A stretch of DNA of 64,000 nucleotides from an uncultured Campylobacter sp. (GTDB lineage: Bacteria; Campylobacterota; Campylobacteria; Campylobacterales; Campylobacteraceae), in NCBI RefSeq assembly GCF_905372745.1, contig NZ_CAJPQR010000007.1, forward strand, positions 16,124 to 80,123, given 5' to 3'. The notes under the pieces are model-generated. The model saw only the letters and a list, made by a program, of their open reading frames with translations. It was not told the DNA's origin and ran no database searches. Made by a program: the position numbers and the translations under genes. Positions 26,316-33,136 of the stretch are shown piece by piece (positions within the stretch are counted from its first letter, which is position 1; each line of letters begins with the position of its first letter).

Positions 26316-26627
26316 CTATTCTTCCTCGACGACGGCCTTTAGCGGATAGCCCGCTGCGGCTGCGGCTTTTAGCGTTTGGTTTTGTTTGGTTTGGGCGATC
26401 TCTTTAGTATAGACGCCCGCCACCCCGTTGCCTTCGTTGTGGATTTTTAGCATCACGGCTATCGCACTTTGCATATCGCGGTTAAAAATTTCTACCAGCA
26501 CGCTCACAACAAAATCCATACTCGTAACGTCGTCGTTTAACAAAATAACCTTAAATTTACGCTGAAATTCCGGTTTTTCCTTTAGCGCGACGTCTCGCTC
26601 CCGCCCGGTGGCGGTTTTAGCGGGCAT
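26316..26627 (-). CDS. clpS: ClpS, N-degron adaptor for ClpAP
   Basis: ClpS recognises N-terminal bulky hydrophobic residues and hands them to ClpA. The 103-residue protein has an extended N-terminal arm and then the ILLNDDVTSMDFVV block, where the acidic pair contacts the substrate amino terminus. HNEGNGVAGVYTKEIA follows and contains the conserved histidine. The first codons overlap the end of the upstream thioredoxin-like gene by eleven bases. It precedes clpA directly. Confidence 0.96.
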   Translation of the reverse strand: MPAKTATGRERDVALKEKPEFQRKFKVILLNDDVTSMDFVVSVLVEIFNRDMQSAIAVMLKIHNEGNGVAGVYTKEIAQTKQNQTLKAAAAAGYPLKAVVEEE

Positions 26628-27231
26628 TTTTTATTCTCTCAAAATCTTTCGTCATCGCGTCTAGATGGATGCCGCCTAGATAGTATTTCACGCCGAATTT
26701 CCCGCTATCTACGTCGGTTAGCTCCTGATATACGCCGCCTTTTAGCACCATTTTTATCGGCACGCTCTCAAGCCGCTCGTATTTTATATCCTCTAAAATT
26801 TGCGCCGAAAGCTTGTCGTTTGTCTTTATATCGTTTGAGATAAAGTAAAAGGCGTTGTATTTTTGCGCGAAATTTTCCACGACGTACTCGTTCGTGACGT
26901 TTTCAAAGTGCGTGAGTGCTACGATCGTAAAGTCGTTTAGATTATCGATCTGAAATTTGGTGAGATCTGGCGCTTCTTTTTGACACGGCGGACAAAACGT
27001 GCCGAATATATCAAACATCAAAATTTTATCTTCCTCGCCCTTGATAACAAAGCCGCCCTCGACGCGCTTTAGCGTGAGGTCTTTGCCAAATACGCTCTTT
27101 AGCGCGATCTCCTCGCCCGTTTTATAGCCCTCTATCTTTACTGGAGCCTTCGCCGTCTCGTCCTCTCCGCAGCCTGCTAGAAATATCGCGCAGGCCAAAG
27201 CCGCAAAAATCGCCTTTATGGTTTTTTTCAT
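26617..27231 (-). CDS. TlpA-like thioredoxin-fold lipoprotein
   Basis: A probably lipidated periplasmic thiol-disulfide protein of 204 residues. The lipobox is FLAGC with the cysteine at 21. The active site is FCPPC in FDIFGTFCPPCQKEAPDL, where CPPC resembles reductive TlpA/ResA-type proteins. The remainder carries NDFTIVALTHFE and SVPIKMVLKGG, with the cis-Pro equivalent. It overlaps clpS by eleven bases. A thioredoxin-like gene lies at the same place in C. jejuni as I remember it. Redox partner and substrate are not evident. Confidence 0.88.
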   Translation of the reverse strand: MKKTIKAIFAALACAIFLAGCGEDETAKAPVKIEGYKTGEEIALKSVFGKDLTLKRVEGGFVIKGEEDKILMFDIFGTFCPPCQKEAPDLTKFQIDNLNDFTIVALTHFENVTNEYVVENFAQKYNAFYFISNDIKTNDKLSAQILEDIKYERLESVPIKMVLKGGVYQELTDVDSGKFGVKYYLGGIHLDAMTKDFERIKNAR

Positions 27232-27232
27232 A

Positions 27233-27445
27233 TTATTTTCCTTGTTTTGATCTTAGTTCGGTTATGCTTTCGCCGCCAAATCCGTAGTCGTCGGTGCTAA
27301 CTTCCTCTATCACGACGACGGTTCTGCTCGCGTCGCGCTTTAACGTATCGCCTAGCAGCTTTGTCACGCCTGCTATGAGCGCGCGCTTTTGCTCGGCGCT
27401 TACGACCTCTTTTTCTTTTGTGATTTTTATATTTACGTAGGGCAT
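27233..27445 (-). CDS. 4-oxalocrotonate tautomerase family protein
   Basis: A 70-residue tautomerase-superfamily protein. After removal of Met1 it begins with Pro, the catalytic N-terminal base (MPYVNIKIT). VVVIEEV followed by WGxGG-like DYGFGGESITE matches the family's second block. In H. pylori a DmpI-type homologue has been studied; the physiological substrate is unknown. It lies one base after the TlpA-like gene start and nine bases downstream of smpB in the same run. Confidence 0.9.
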   Translation of the reverse strand: MPYVNIKITKEKEVVSAEQKRALIAGVTKLLGDTLKRDASRTVVVIEEVSTDDYGFGGESITELRSKQGK

Positions 27446-27454
27446 CGGTTTTCC

Positions 27455-27910
27455 TTAAGCGTATTTTTTCATGGCCGCACGCGCTTCTTTGTCGGCTTCT
27501 TTGCGTTTTATCGTCTCGCGCTTATCGTGCAAATTTTTACCTTTTGCCAGCGCGAGGCGCGCCTTTACGATGTTTTTATCGTTTAGATGGAGCGCTAAAA
27601 CCACTAGCGTGAGGCCCTCTTGCGTGACTTGACCGAAAATTTTATCTATCTGCTTGCGGTGCATCAGTAGCTTTCTCGGAGCCCTTTCGTCCGGGCGAAA
27701 CGCCGAGTGCGTCGTGTTTAGGTGGCTGATGTGCGCGTTGAGCAAAAACAGCTCGCCCTTTATCACGCGCGCGAAGCTATCTTTTAGATTTGCTCGGCCC
27801 GCCCGCAGAGCCTTTACCTCGCTGCCCTTTAGCACGATGCCCGCCTCAAAGGTCTCGATGATGCTAAAGTCAAACAGCGCCTTTTTATTTTTAGCTAAAT
27901 CCTTACCCAT
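27455..27910 (-). CDS. smpB: SsrA-binding protein SmpB
   Basis: SmpB binds tmRNA and rescues stalled ribosomes, leading to ssrA tagging and degradation by ClpXP. The 151-residue protein shows FEAGIVLKGSEVKALRAGRANLKDSFA, then HTRxRKLLMH-like RAPRKLLMHRKQI, and the basic tail KGKNLHDKRETIKRKEADKE that folds in the A site. Length is typical. The tmRNA gene itself is not seen in this window. It lies between ispE and the tautomerase gene. Confidence 0.97.
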   Translation of the reverse strand: MGKDLAKNKKALFDFSIIETFEAGIVLKGSEVKALRAGRANLKDSFARVIKGELFLLNAHISHLNTTHSAFRPDERAPRKLLMHRKQIDKIFGQVTQEGLTLVVLALHLNDKNIVKARLALAKGKNLHDKRETIKRKEADKEARAAMKKYA

Positions 27911-27920
27911 TTTTTACCTT

Positions 27921-28664
27921 TTATTTTAAGAAAAACACGCTCGCGCCGCTGCCGCTTAGGAAAAAATCCTTAAATTTATCCATCTGCGGATAAATTTTAA
28001 AACACGGCGCAAAAAGATCGTTTAGTTTGCGATTTTCGTATTGCTCCAGCAGCTGCACCGTCGTCATCTCGCGCATTTTTGCCGCCAAATTTACGTCGAT
28101 GCTATCCATAAAATTTGCCCTAAATTCGCCGTAAACCGCGGGCGTCGAGCAAAATACGTCAGGCGTTAAAATTTCAATCTCCGGCACCTCGTCGTTAAAT
28201 TCGCTTATTATCTCGCCGATACCGCTAACGTTTGCCGCGTCAAATCCGCTAGCGAAAAATGCCACGTCCGCTCCGATATTTGCGCCTATTTTCATCAAAT
28301 TTTCGCGCGTTAGTTTTAAATTTAACTCCTCGTTCGCCATCTTTAAAAACGTAGCCGCGTTTGAGCTGCCTCCGCCAAGGCCCGCGCCTAGCGGGATTTG
28401 CTTTTTTATCACGATTTTATGCGAGGCGAAAAACTCATTTAGCTCGTTTTTAAAGCCCGCTTTTTCAAGTTCAAATTTAGCCTTTAAAACGATATTATTT
28501 TCGATATTTTCGTTATCGCACTCAAGCGCAAAGCCGCTTGATTTTTCAAAGAAAATTTCGTCGTAAATCTCGCGCCGCAAAACGAAGCGAGAGACGATCT
28601 CGTGGTAGTTGCCGCGAGTGCCGACGATCTTTAAAAAGGAGTTGATTTTCGAGTAGCTTTTCAT
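27921..28664 (-). CDS. ispE: 4-diphosphocytidyl-2-C-methyl-D-erythritol kinase IspE
   Basis: IspE phosphorylates CDP-methylerythritol in the non-mevalonate isoprenoid pathway. The 247-residue GHMP kinase has SKINSFLKIVGTRGNYHEI at the start (the family has KxNLxLxVxxxRxDGYHE) and the ATP-binding glycine loop PLGAGLGGGSSNAA near 90-103. A C-terminal FLSGSGASVF matches GHMP motif 3. It is shorter than the 280-300 residues of E. coli IspE. The start shares one base with the csrA stop. Confidence 0.93.
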   Translation of the reverse strand: MKSYSKINSFLKIVGTRGNYHEIVSRFVLRREIYDEIFFEKSSGFALECDNENIENNIVLKAKFELEKAGFKNELNEFFASHKIVIKKQIPLGAGLGGGSSNAATFLKMANEELNLKLTRENLMKIGANIGADVAFFASGFDAANVSGIGEIISEFNDEVPEIEILTPDVFCSTPAVYGEFRANFMDSIDVNLAAKMREMTTVQLLEQYENRKLNDLFAPCFKIYPQMDKFKDFFLSGSGASVFFLK

Positions 28665-28894
28665 TATTTTACGATTTTATCGCTCAGCTCTTTTAGGCTC
28701 GCTTCGCCCGCGCCGTTTAGGGCCTGTTTGTTTTCCGCCGCTACGTCTTCTACTAGCTCAGAGCGCAGGATCATCATATTTTTAGGCGCGTCGATGCCGA
28801 TTTTTACGCCGCCTTTTGAGATGCCTACGACCGTGATTTTGATATCGTTTCCCAGCATTATGCTTTCGTCTTCTTTTCTTGCGAGTATTAGCAT
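28664..28894 (-). CDS. csrA: Carbon storage regulator CsrA
   Basis: CsrA is a small RNA-binding dimer that represses or stabilises mRNAs at GGA motifs. In Campylobacter it controls flagellin translation, opposed by FliW. The 76-residue sequence starts MLILARKEDESIMLGNDIKITVV, has the RNA-contact residue Arg6 in LARKEDE, and carries IGIDAPKNMMILRSELVEDV. It overlaps truB upstream by seven bases and ispE downstream by one, so its own output is tied to two housekeeping genes. fliW is not in this window. Confidence 0.97.
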   Translation of the reverse strand: MLILARKEDESIMLGNDIKITVVGISKGGVKIGIDAPKNMMILRSELVEDVAAENKQALNGAGEASLKELSDKIVK

Positions 28895-29709
28895 TTTTCG
28901 ACCTTATTTAGTTTATATGTTACGGTTTCGTCTTTGATTTCAATGATACTAAAAAAATCATCAAAGTTTATTAAATATAGCCCTTCGGCGCCAAATTTTA
29001 GCTTTTCTACGCTCAGCTTTTTGCCCAGCATTACGTCTGCGGGGTCGCCAAGATATTCGTTTCGCGGTAGCGAAATATAATCAAGCGGATTTAAAAATCG
29101 CTCGTTTTCATAAACGAATTTACCCTCGCTAACGCGTTTTAGCGCGCTTAGAGTGGCTCTCGCGCCAAGCTTTTGGGCTAAAATTTGAGCGTACGAGCGC
29201 ACGTACGAGCCCTCGCTAACGCTAATGCGAAAGCTCAAAAACGGATGCATATATGCCCTCAAATTTACGTCAAAAACGCTCATCGTTTGGCTTTTTAGCT
29301 CAAACTCCTCGCCCGCTCTTGCTAGCTCATATGCGCGCTTGCCGTCCACGTGCTTGGCGCTAAATTTGGGCGGTACGTAGGCGATCTCGCCCTTTAGCTC
29401 GGCTAGCGCCGCTTTTACGTCCGCTAAATTTAACGGCTGGCAAAGCGCGATATCCTCGATGTTTTCGTTATCTAGGCTAGCGCTCGTCGCACCCAGCCAC
29501 ATCGTCGCTTTGTAGATTTTGGGCGTTTTATCTATGTAGTTAAAAAGCCGCGTGTGATTGCCTAGAGCTACGATTAGGCAGCCGCCGGCAAAGGGGTCTA
29601 GCGTGCCCGAAAAGCCAGCTTTTTTGACGCCGTATTTGCGCTTTAGCCTGCTTAAAAAATGATTCGAGCTTATGCCTGCCGGCTTATTTGCGACAAAAAG
29701 CGCGTTCAT
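28888..29709 (-). CDS. truB: tRNA pseudouridine-55 synthase TruB
   Basis: TruB makes pseudouridine 55 in the T loop of tRNAs. The 273-residue protein begins with ALFVANKPAGISSN and contains KAGFSGTLDPFAGGCLIVALG, in which the aspartate of GTLDP is the catalytic nucleophile. YVPPKFSAKHVDGKRAYELAR matches a later family block. The C-terminal PUA-like part is short. It overlaps csrA by seven bases. Upstream, a 136-base gap with AAATTT palindromes separates it from uvrD. Confidence 0.95.
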   Translation of the reverse strand: MNALFVANKPAGISSNHFLSRLKRKYGVKKAGFSGTLDPFAGGCLIVALGNHTRLFNYIDKTPKIYKATMWLGATSASLDNENIEDIALCQPLNLADVKAALAELKGEIAYVPPKFSAKHVDGKRAYELARAGEEFELKSQTMSVFDVNLRAYMHPFLSFRISVSEGSYVRSYAQILAQKLGARATLSALKRVSEGKFVYENERFLNPLDYISLPRNEYLGDPADVMLGKKLSVEKLKFGAEGLYLINFDDFFSIIEIKDETVTYKLNKVEKC

Positions 29710-29845
29710 TTAAATTTGACCTTTGAAGCCTGCGTTAAATTTACAGCATTTTTTAAATTTGATCCGCAAGCGTCAAATTCGGCTGCATAAATTTGATCAA
29801 ATTTGACGTCGCATTTGCTCGGTAGAGTCTCAAATTTACTCATTT
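29710..29845. repeat. AAATTT-rich gap between truB and uvrD with a 16-base palindrome
   Basis: AAATTTGATCAAATTT at 29789-29804 is a perfect 16-base palindrome. The 136-base gap holds several further AAATTT copies, including GTTAAATTTAC at about 29732-29742. It lies downstream of uvrD and upstream of truB on the minus strand, so it may serve as a uvrD terminator. No gene is visible. Confidence 0.5.
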
Positions 29846-31930
29846 TCATACCGCTTTTTCGACGAAGCTAGACATTATCTCGCGGCTGATTCCGCCGAAA
29901 TTTATCGTTAGCTTTAGCTCTTTTTTGATCTTCGTTACCGCCGTCACGCGCCCGATACCGAAAATTTTATGCTTGACGAGGTCGCCTTTTTTGTATTCGC
30001 CGGCGGTTTGCGTTTGCGTCTGGATGATGAGGCTACCGCTGCAAACGCCTGCTTCGCTTAAAAATCTGCTCTTTTCCAGTCTCGTTCGCTGGCCTTTATA
30101 AAAGCGCGAATTTACAAAGCTTAGCGTTAAGGTTTTTTTGGCGCGGGTGATGGCGACGTAGGCTAGGCGTCGCTCCTCCTCGATGTCGCTGCCGTCGCCC
30201 AGTAGTGGGAAGAACCCTTCCTCAAGCCCGATCACGAAAAGATGCTCGAACTCAAGCCCTTTGCTGGCGTGGATACTCATGATCGAGATTGCCTCGCCGC
30301 CGATGTTGTCTTGCTCGCTTTGTAGCGCGATCTCGTTTAAAAACTCCTCTATAGAAAAGCTTGGATTTTGCTTGATTTGATCCTTGATCGTAGCGTAAAA
30401 CTCGTCGATGTTCGCCACGCGCTCGGAGCCGTCTGGCAAGCTCTCGTAGTATTTTTTGATGCCGAATTTGGCTTCTAGTTTATCCACTAGCTCATAGGGC
30501 GAGTCGCACTCTTTTAGCTCTCTTAAATTTGCCGCAAATTCGCCAAGGCTTGAGACGATCTTTTTGCTTAGATCTTTGTCGTTTTCGTCTAGGCTAGATA
30601 TCGCTTCAAATAGCGAAAATTTATGCTCGAAGGCGATTTTTTCGATCTTTGCGAGGCTTACTTTGCCAAGGCCGCGTTTTGGGCGGTTGATGACGCGCTT
30701 TAGCGAGAAGTCGTCGTTCTCGTTTGCGACCAGTCTTAGGTAGCTGATGACGTCCTTGACCTCGGCGCGCTCGTAGAATTTAACTCCGCCGACCATTTTG
30801 TACGGGATTTTTTCTTTGGTTAGGCCCTCTTCGAGCGAGCGAGAGAGGGCGTTTATGCGGTACAATATCGCGATATCGCTAGCCTGCGCGCCGCTATCAA
30901 GCAGCTTTTTGATGCGTTTGGCTACCTTTAGACTCTCCATCGTTTCGTCGTCTGATTCCATTAGCGCGACGTCTTCGCCGCCCTCTTTGGTGCTTTTTAG
31001 CTCCTTGCCGAGGCGGTTTCTGTTATGGTCGATGAGCTCGTTTGCCGCGCGTAAAATTTGACTCGTCGAGCGGTAGTTTTGCTCTAGCCTTATAACCTTG
31101 ACGTCTTTAAACTGGTCTTTAAAATTTAATATATTTTCGATTTTTGCGCCGCGCCAGCCGTAGATACTCTGATCATCATCGCCCACGACAGCGATATTTT
31201 CGTGCGTGCAGCAGAGTTTGCGCAGGAGCTTGTACTGTAAGTCGTTGGTGTCTTGATACTCGTCTACCATCACGTAGGCGTAGCGTTGTGAAATTTCTCG
31301 CGCTAGAGCTTCGTCCTCGTCTAAAATTTTATAGCTAAGGCAGAGCAGGTCGTCAAAATCCACGAGGTTGTTCGCCGCCAAATACTCCTCGTAAAGCTTG
31401 TAGATGTTTGCTAGCTTTGCGTGGTAGCCGTCTTTGAAATTTTGTCCGTTTGCAAACATGCCGCCGTGATTTAGCACCTCTTCTACGCTTAAAAGCGAGT
31501 TTTTAAAATTTGAGATTTCGTTAGCTAAAACCGAGGTCGCGATGTCGCCTTCAAAGCCTTTTAAGATGCGCTTTTTATCGTCCGTGTCGATGATGACGAA
31601 GTTGTTTTTGCGCTTTAAGCGGTCGATGTAAAATTTCAAAAACAAAAGCCCGAATTTGTGAAAAGTGCAAAGTAGCGGTGTGAAATTTTTACCGGCGGCG
31701 CCTAGCATATTTAGCGCGCGGGCTCGCATTTCGCTTGCGGCTTTGTTGGTGAAGGTTAGCGTTAGGGTGTTTGACGGCGGGATGCCTAGTTCGCTTATGA
31801 GATAGGCTAGGCGAGTAGTGATGGTTTTGGTTTTACCGCTGCCGGCTCCGGCTAAAATCAGCATCGCTCCGTCCGTATGCGAGGCGGCCTCGCGCTGGCT
31901 TTCGTTTAGGTCGTCTAGTAGATCGGACAT
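29846..31930 (-). CDS. uvrD: UvrD/Rep-family 3'-5' DNA helicase
   Basis: A superfamily 1A helicase for excision repair or replication restart. The 694-residue protein has Q motif LNESQREAASH, Walker A AGAGSGKT (motif I), LTLTFTNKAASEMRAR (Ia), VDEYQDTN (II), VVGDDDQSIYGWRGA (III), LEQNYRSTSQIL (IV), MSIHASKGLEFEHLFVIGLEEG (V) and RRLAYVAITRAKK (VI). The C terminus has a KHKIFGIGRV segment as in PcrA/UvrD Tudor-like tails. In C. jejuni the orthologue is variously labelled rep or uvrD; the two cannot be separated by eye. It is the first gene of the minus-strand run. Confidence 0.95.
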   Translation of the reverse strand: MSDLLDDLNESQREAASHTDGAMLILAGAGSGKTKTITTRLAYLISELGIPPSNTLTLTFTNKAASEMRARALNMLGAAGKNFTPLLCTFHKFGLLFLKFYIDRLKRKNNFVIIDTDDKKRILKGFEGDIATSVLANEISNFKNSLLSVEEVLNHGGMFANGQNFKDGYHAKLANIYKLYEEYLAANNLVDFDDLLCLSYKILDEDEALAREISQRYAYVMVDEYQDTNDLQYKLLRKLCCTHENIAVVGDDDQSIYGWRGAKIENILNFKDQFKDVKVIRLEQNYRSTSQILRAANELIDHNRNRLGKELKSTKEGGEDVALMESDDETMESLKVAKRIKKLLDSGAQASDIAILYRINALSRSLEEGLTKEKIPYKMVGGVKFYERAEVKDVISYLRLVANENDDFSLKRVINRPKRGLGKVSLAKIEKIAFEHKFSLFEAISSLDENDKDLSKKIVSSLGEFAANLRELKECDSPYELVDKLEAKFGIKKYYESLPDGSERVANIDEFYATIKDQIKQNPSFSIEEFLNEIALQSEQDNIGGEAISIMSIHASKGLEFEHLFVIGLEEGFFPLLGDGSDIEEERRLAYVAITRAKKTLTLSFVNSRFYKGQRTRLEKSRFLSEAGVCSGSLIIQTQTQTAGEYKKGDLVKHKIFGIGRVTAVTKIKKELKLTINFGGISREIMSSFVEKAV

Positions 31931-32095
31931 TAAATTTCCTGCTTTTTCGTTTTAAGATTATTAAATTCTAACAAAATAAGCTTAAAAATCGCCGTTGTTA
32001 TAAATTCGGGTCAGATTAAGAGCGTTTTCAGATATAAATCAATACAATATTAAAAAGATGATTTTATAAGCTGATATAATAATAAGGAGTCTGAT

Positions 32096-32968
32096 GTGAT
32101 CAATGACTTTAGTAAATTTTATACCTTTATGGAGATAGTTAAGGAGCGTAGTTTTTCAAAGGCTTCAAGAGCGCTTGGTATCTCGCAGCCTGCAGTTACT
32201 CTGCAGATGAAAAAGCTTGAAGAGGCGCTACAAACCACGCTAATAATGCGCAAGAAAAACGGCATCGTCCTAACTCGCGAGGGCGAGAAATTTTACAAAC
32301 TCTGTACTCAGTTTGAAAGCGCGATGTTTCGTTTTAAAGACGAGCTAGCGCGCATAAAAACGGACAAAGCGCCGCTAGTAATCGCCACCACGCAGCTTAT
32401 CGCCGAGGCGGTCATATCGATGCTGCTGGATAAAATCTCTCAAAGCGTAGGCAGCGAGCTGGATATCAGGATAAAAGAGCAAAGCGAACTCATAAACTAT
32501 CTAAAAGACCGCCGCAGCGACATCGCTATCATCCTAGAGCAGTCGCTTGATAGCAGCTTGCTCGTTAAAAAGCTATTTGACTACGAGCTGATTTTGGTTT
32601 CCAATAAAAAAATCGCCGAAAGCGTGAAGCCCGAGGAGCTGGTTAAATTTAAATTTATCAAAGACAGAACCAGAAACTACCTTGACGATATTTTGCAAAA
32701 GTACGGTATAGACGCGAATGCGCTTGACGTGGCGTATTCGCTAGACGGCTCGATAATGGTTTGCCGCGCGATGATATCAAACGACGCCGATACTTACGTG
32801 GCGTTTTTGCCGAGATTTTTGATCGAGGATAAACTAAGAGAAGCAAAGCTTTTTGAGATAAATATCGCTAAATTTAAGCTGACTCGCTCGGTCTATGCCG
32901 CCGCACTAAAAGAAAATGAGGAAACGCTGCAAAAATTTCTAAAGATCAAGACGAGCTTTAATTTTTAA
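32096..32968 (+). CDS. LysR-family transcriptional regulator
   Basis: The 290-residue protein has an N-terminal winged helix (about 5-63) with SFSKASRALGISQPAVTLQMKKLEEAL, the classic LysR helix-turn-helix, and a type 2 periplasmic-binding-like effector domain from about 90. The start is GTG at 32096, preceded by AAGGAG at 32084-32089; the ATG three bases earlier is followed at once by a stop. A TACAAT at 32043-32048 may be its -10 element. It is divergent from uvrD and convergent with the TonB-dependent receptor, so it has no obvious adjacent target. Effector unknown. Confidence 0.92.
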   Translation: MINDFSKFYTFMEIVKERSFSKASRALGISQPAVTLQMKKLEEALQTTLIMRKKNGIVLTREGEKFYKLCTQFESAMFRFKDELARIKTDKAPLVIATTQLIAEAVISMLLDKISQSVGSELDIRIKEQSELINYLKDRRSDIAIILEQSLDSSLLVKKLFDYELILVSNKKIAESVKPEELVKFKFIKDRTRNYLDDILQKYGIDANALDVAYSLDGSIMVCRAMISNDADTYVAFLPRFLIEDKLREAKLFEINIAKFKLTRSVYAAALKENEETLQKFLKIKTSFNF

Positions 32969-33102
32969 ACCTCTTTTGATTTAGCCTCTACGCCGCATAA
33001 ATTTAAAATGCTCTAGCGCAAATTTACGCAAAGAGCTAGTCTTGGCTTAATCTCAAATTTTAAACCGAGTCGCTAAAAAATAAGTAAGAATAAAAGCAAG
33101 CA

Positions 33103-33120
33103 GACGGGTAAAAGCCCGTC
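33103..33120 (-). terminator. Hairpin after the TonB-dependent receptor gene
   Basis: GACGGG and CCCGTC form a six-base GC-rich stem with a six-base loop, 17 bases past the receptor stop on the minus strand. The following minus-strand bases, TGCTTGCTTTTATTC, are T-rich. This is a reasonable intrinsic terminator. Confidence 0.6.
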
Positions 33121-33136
33121 CGAATAAGAATGCGGC

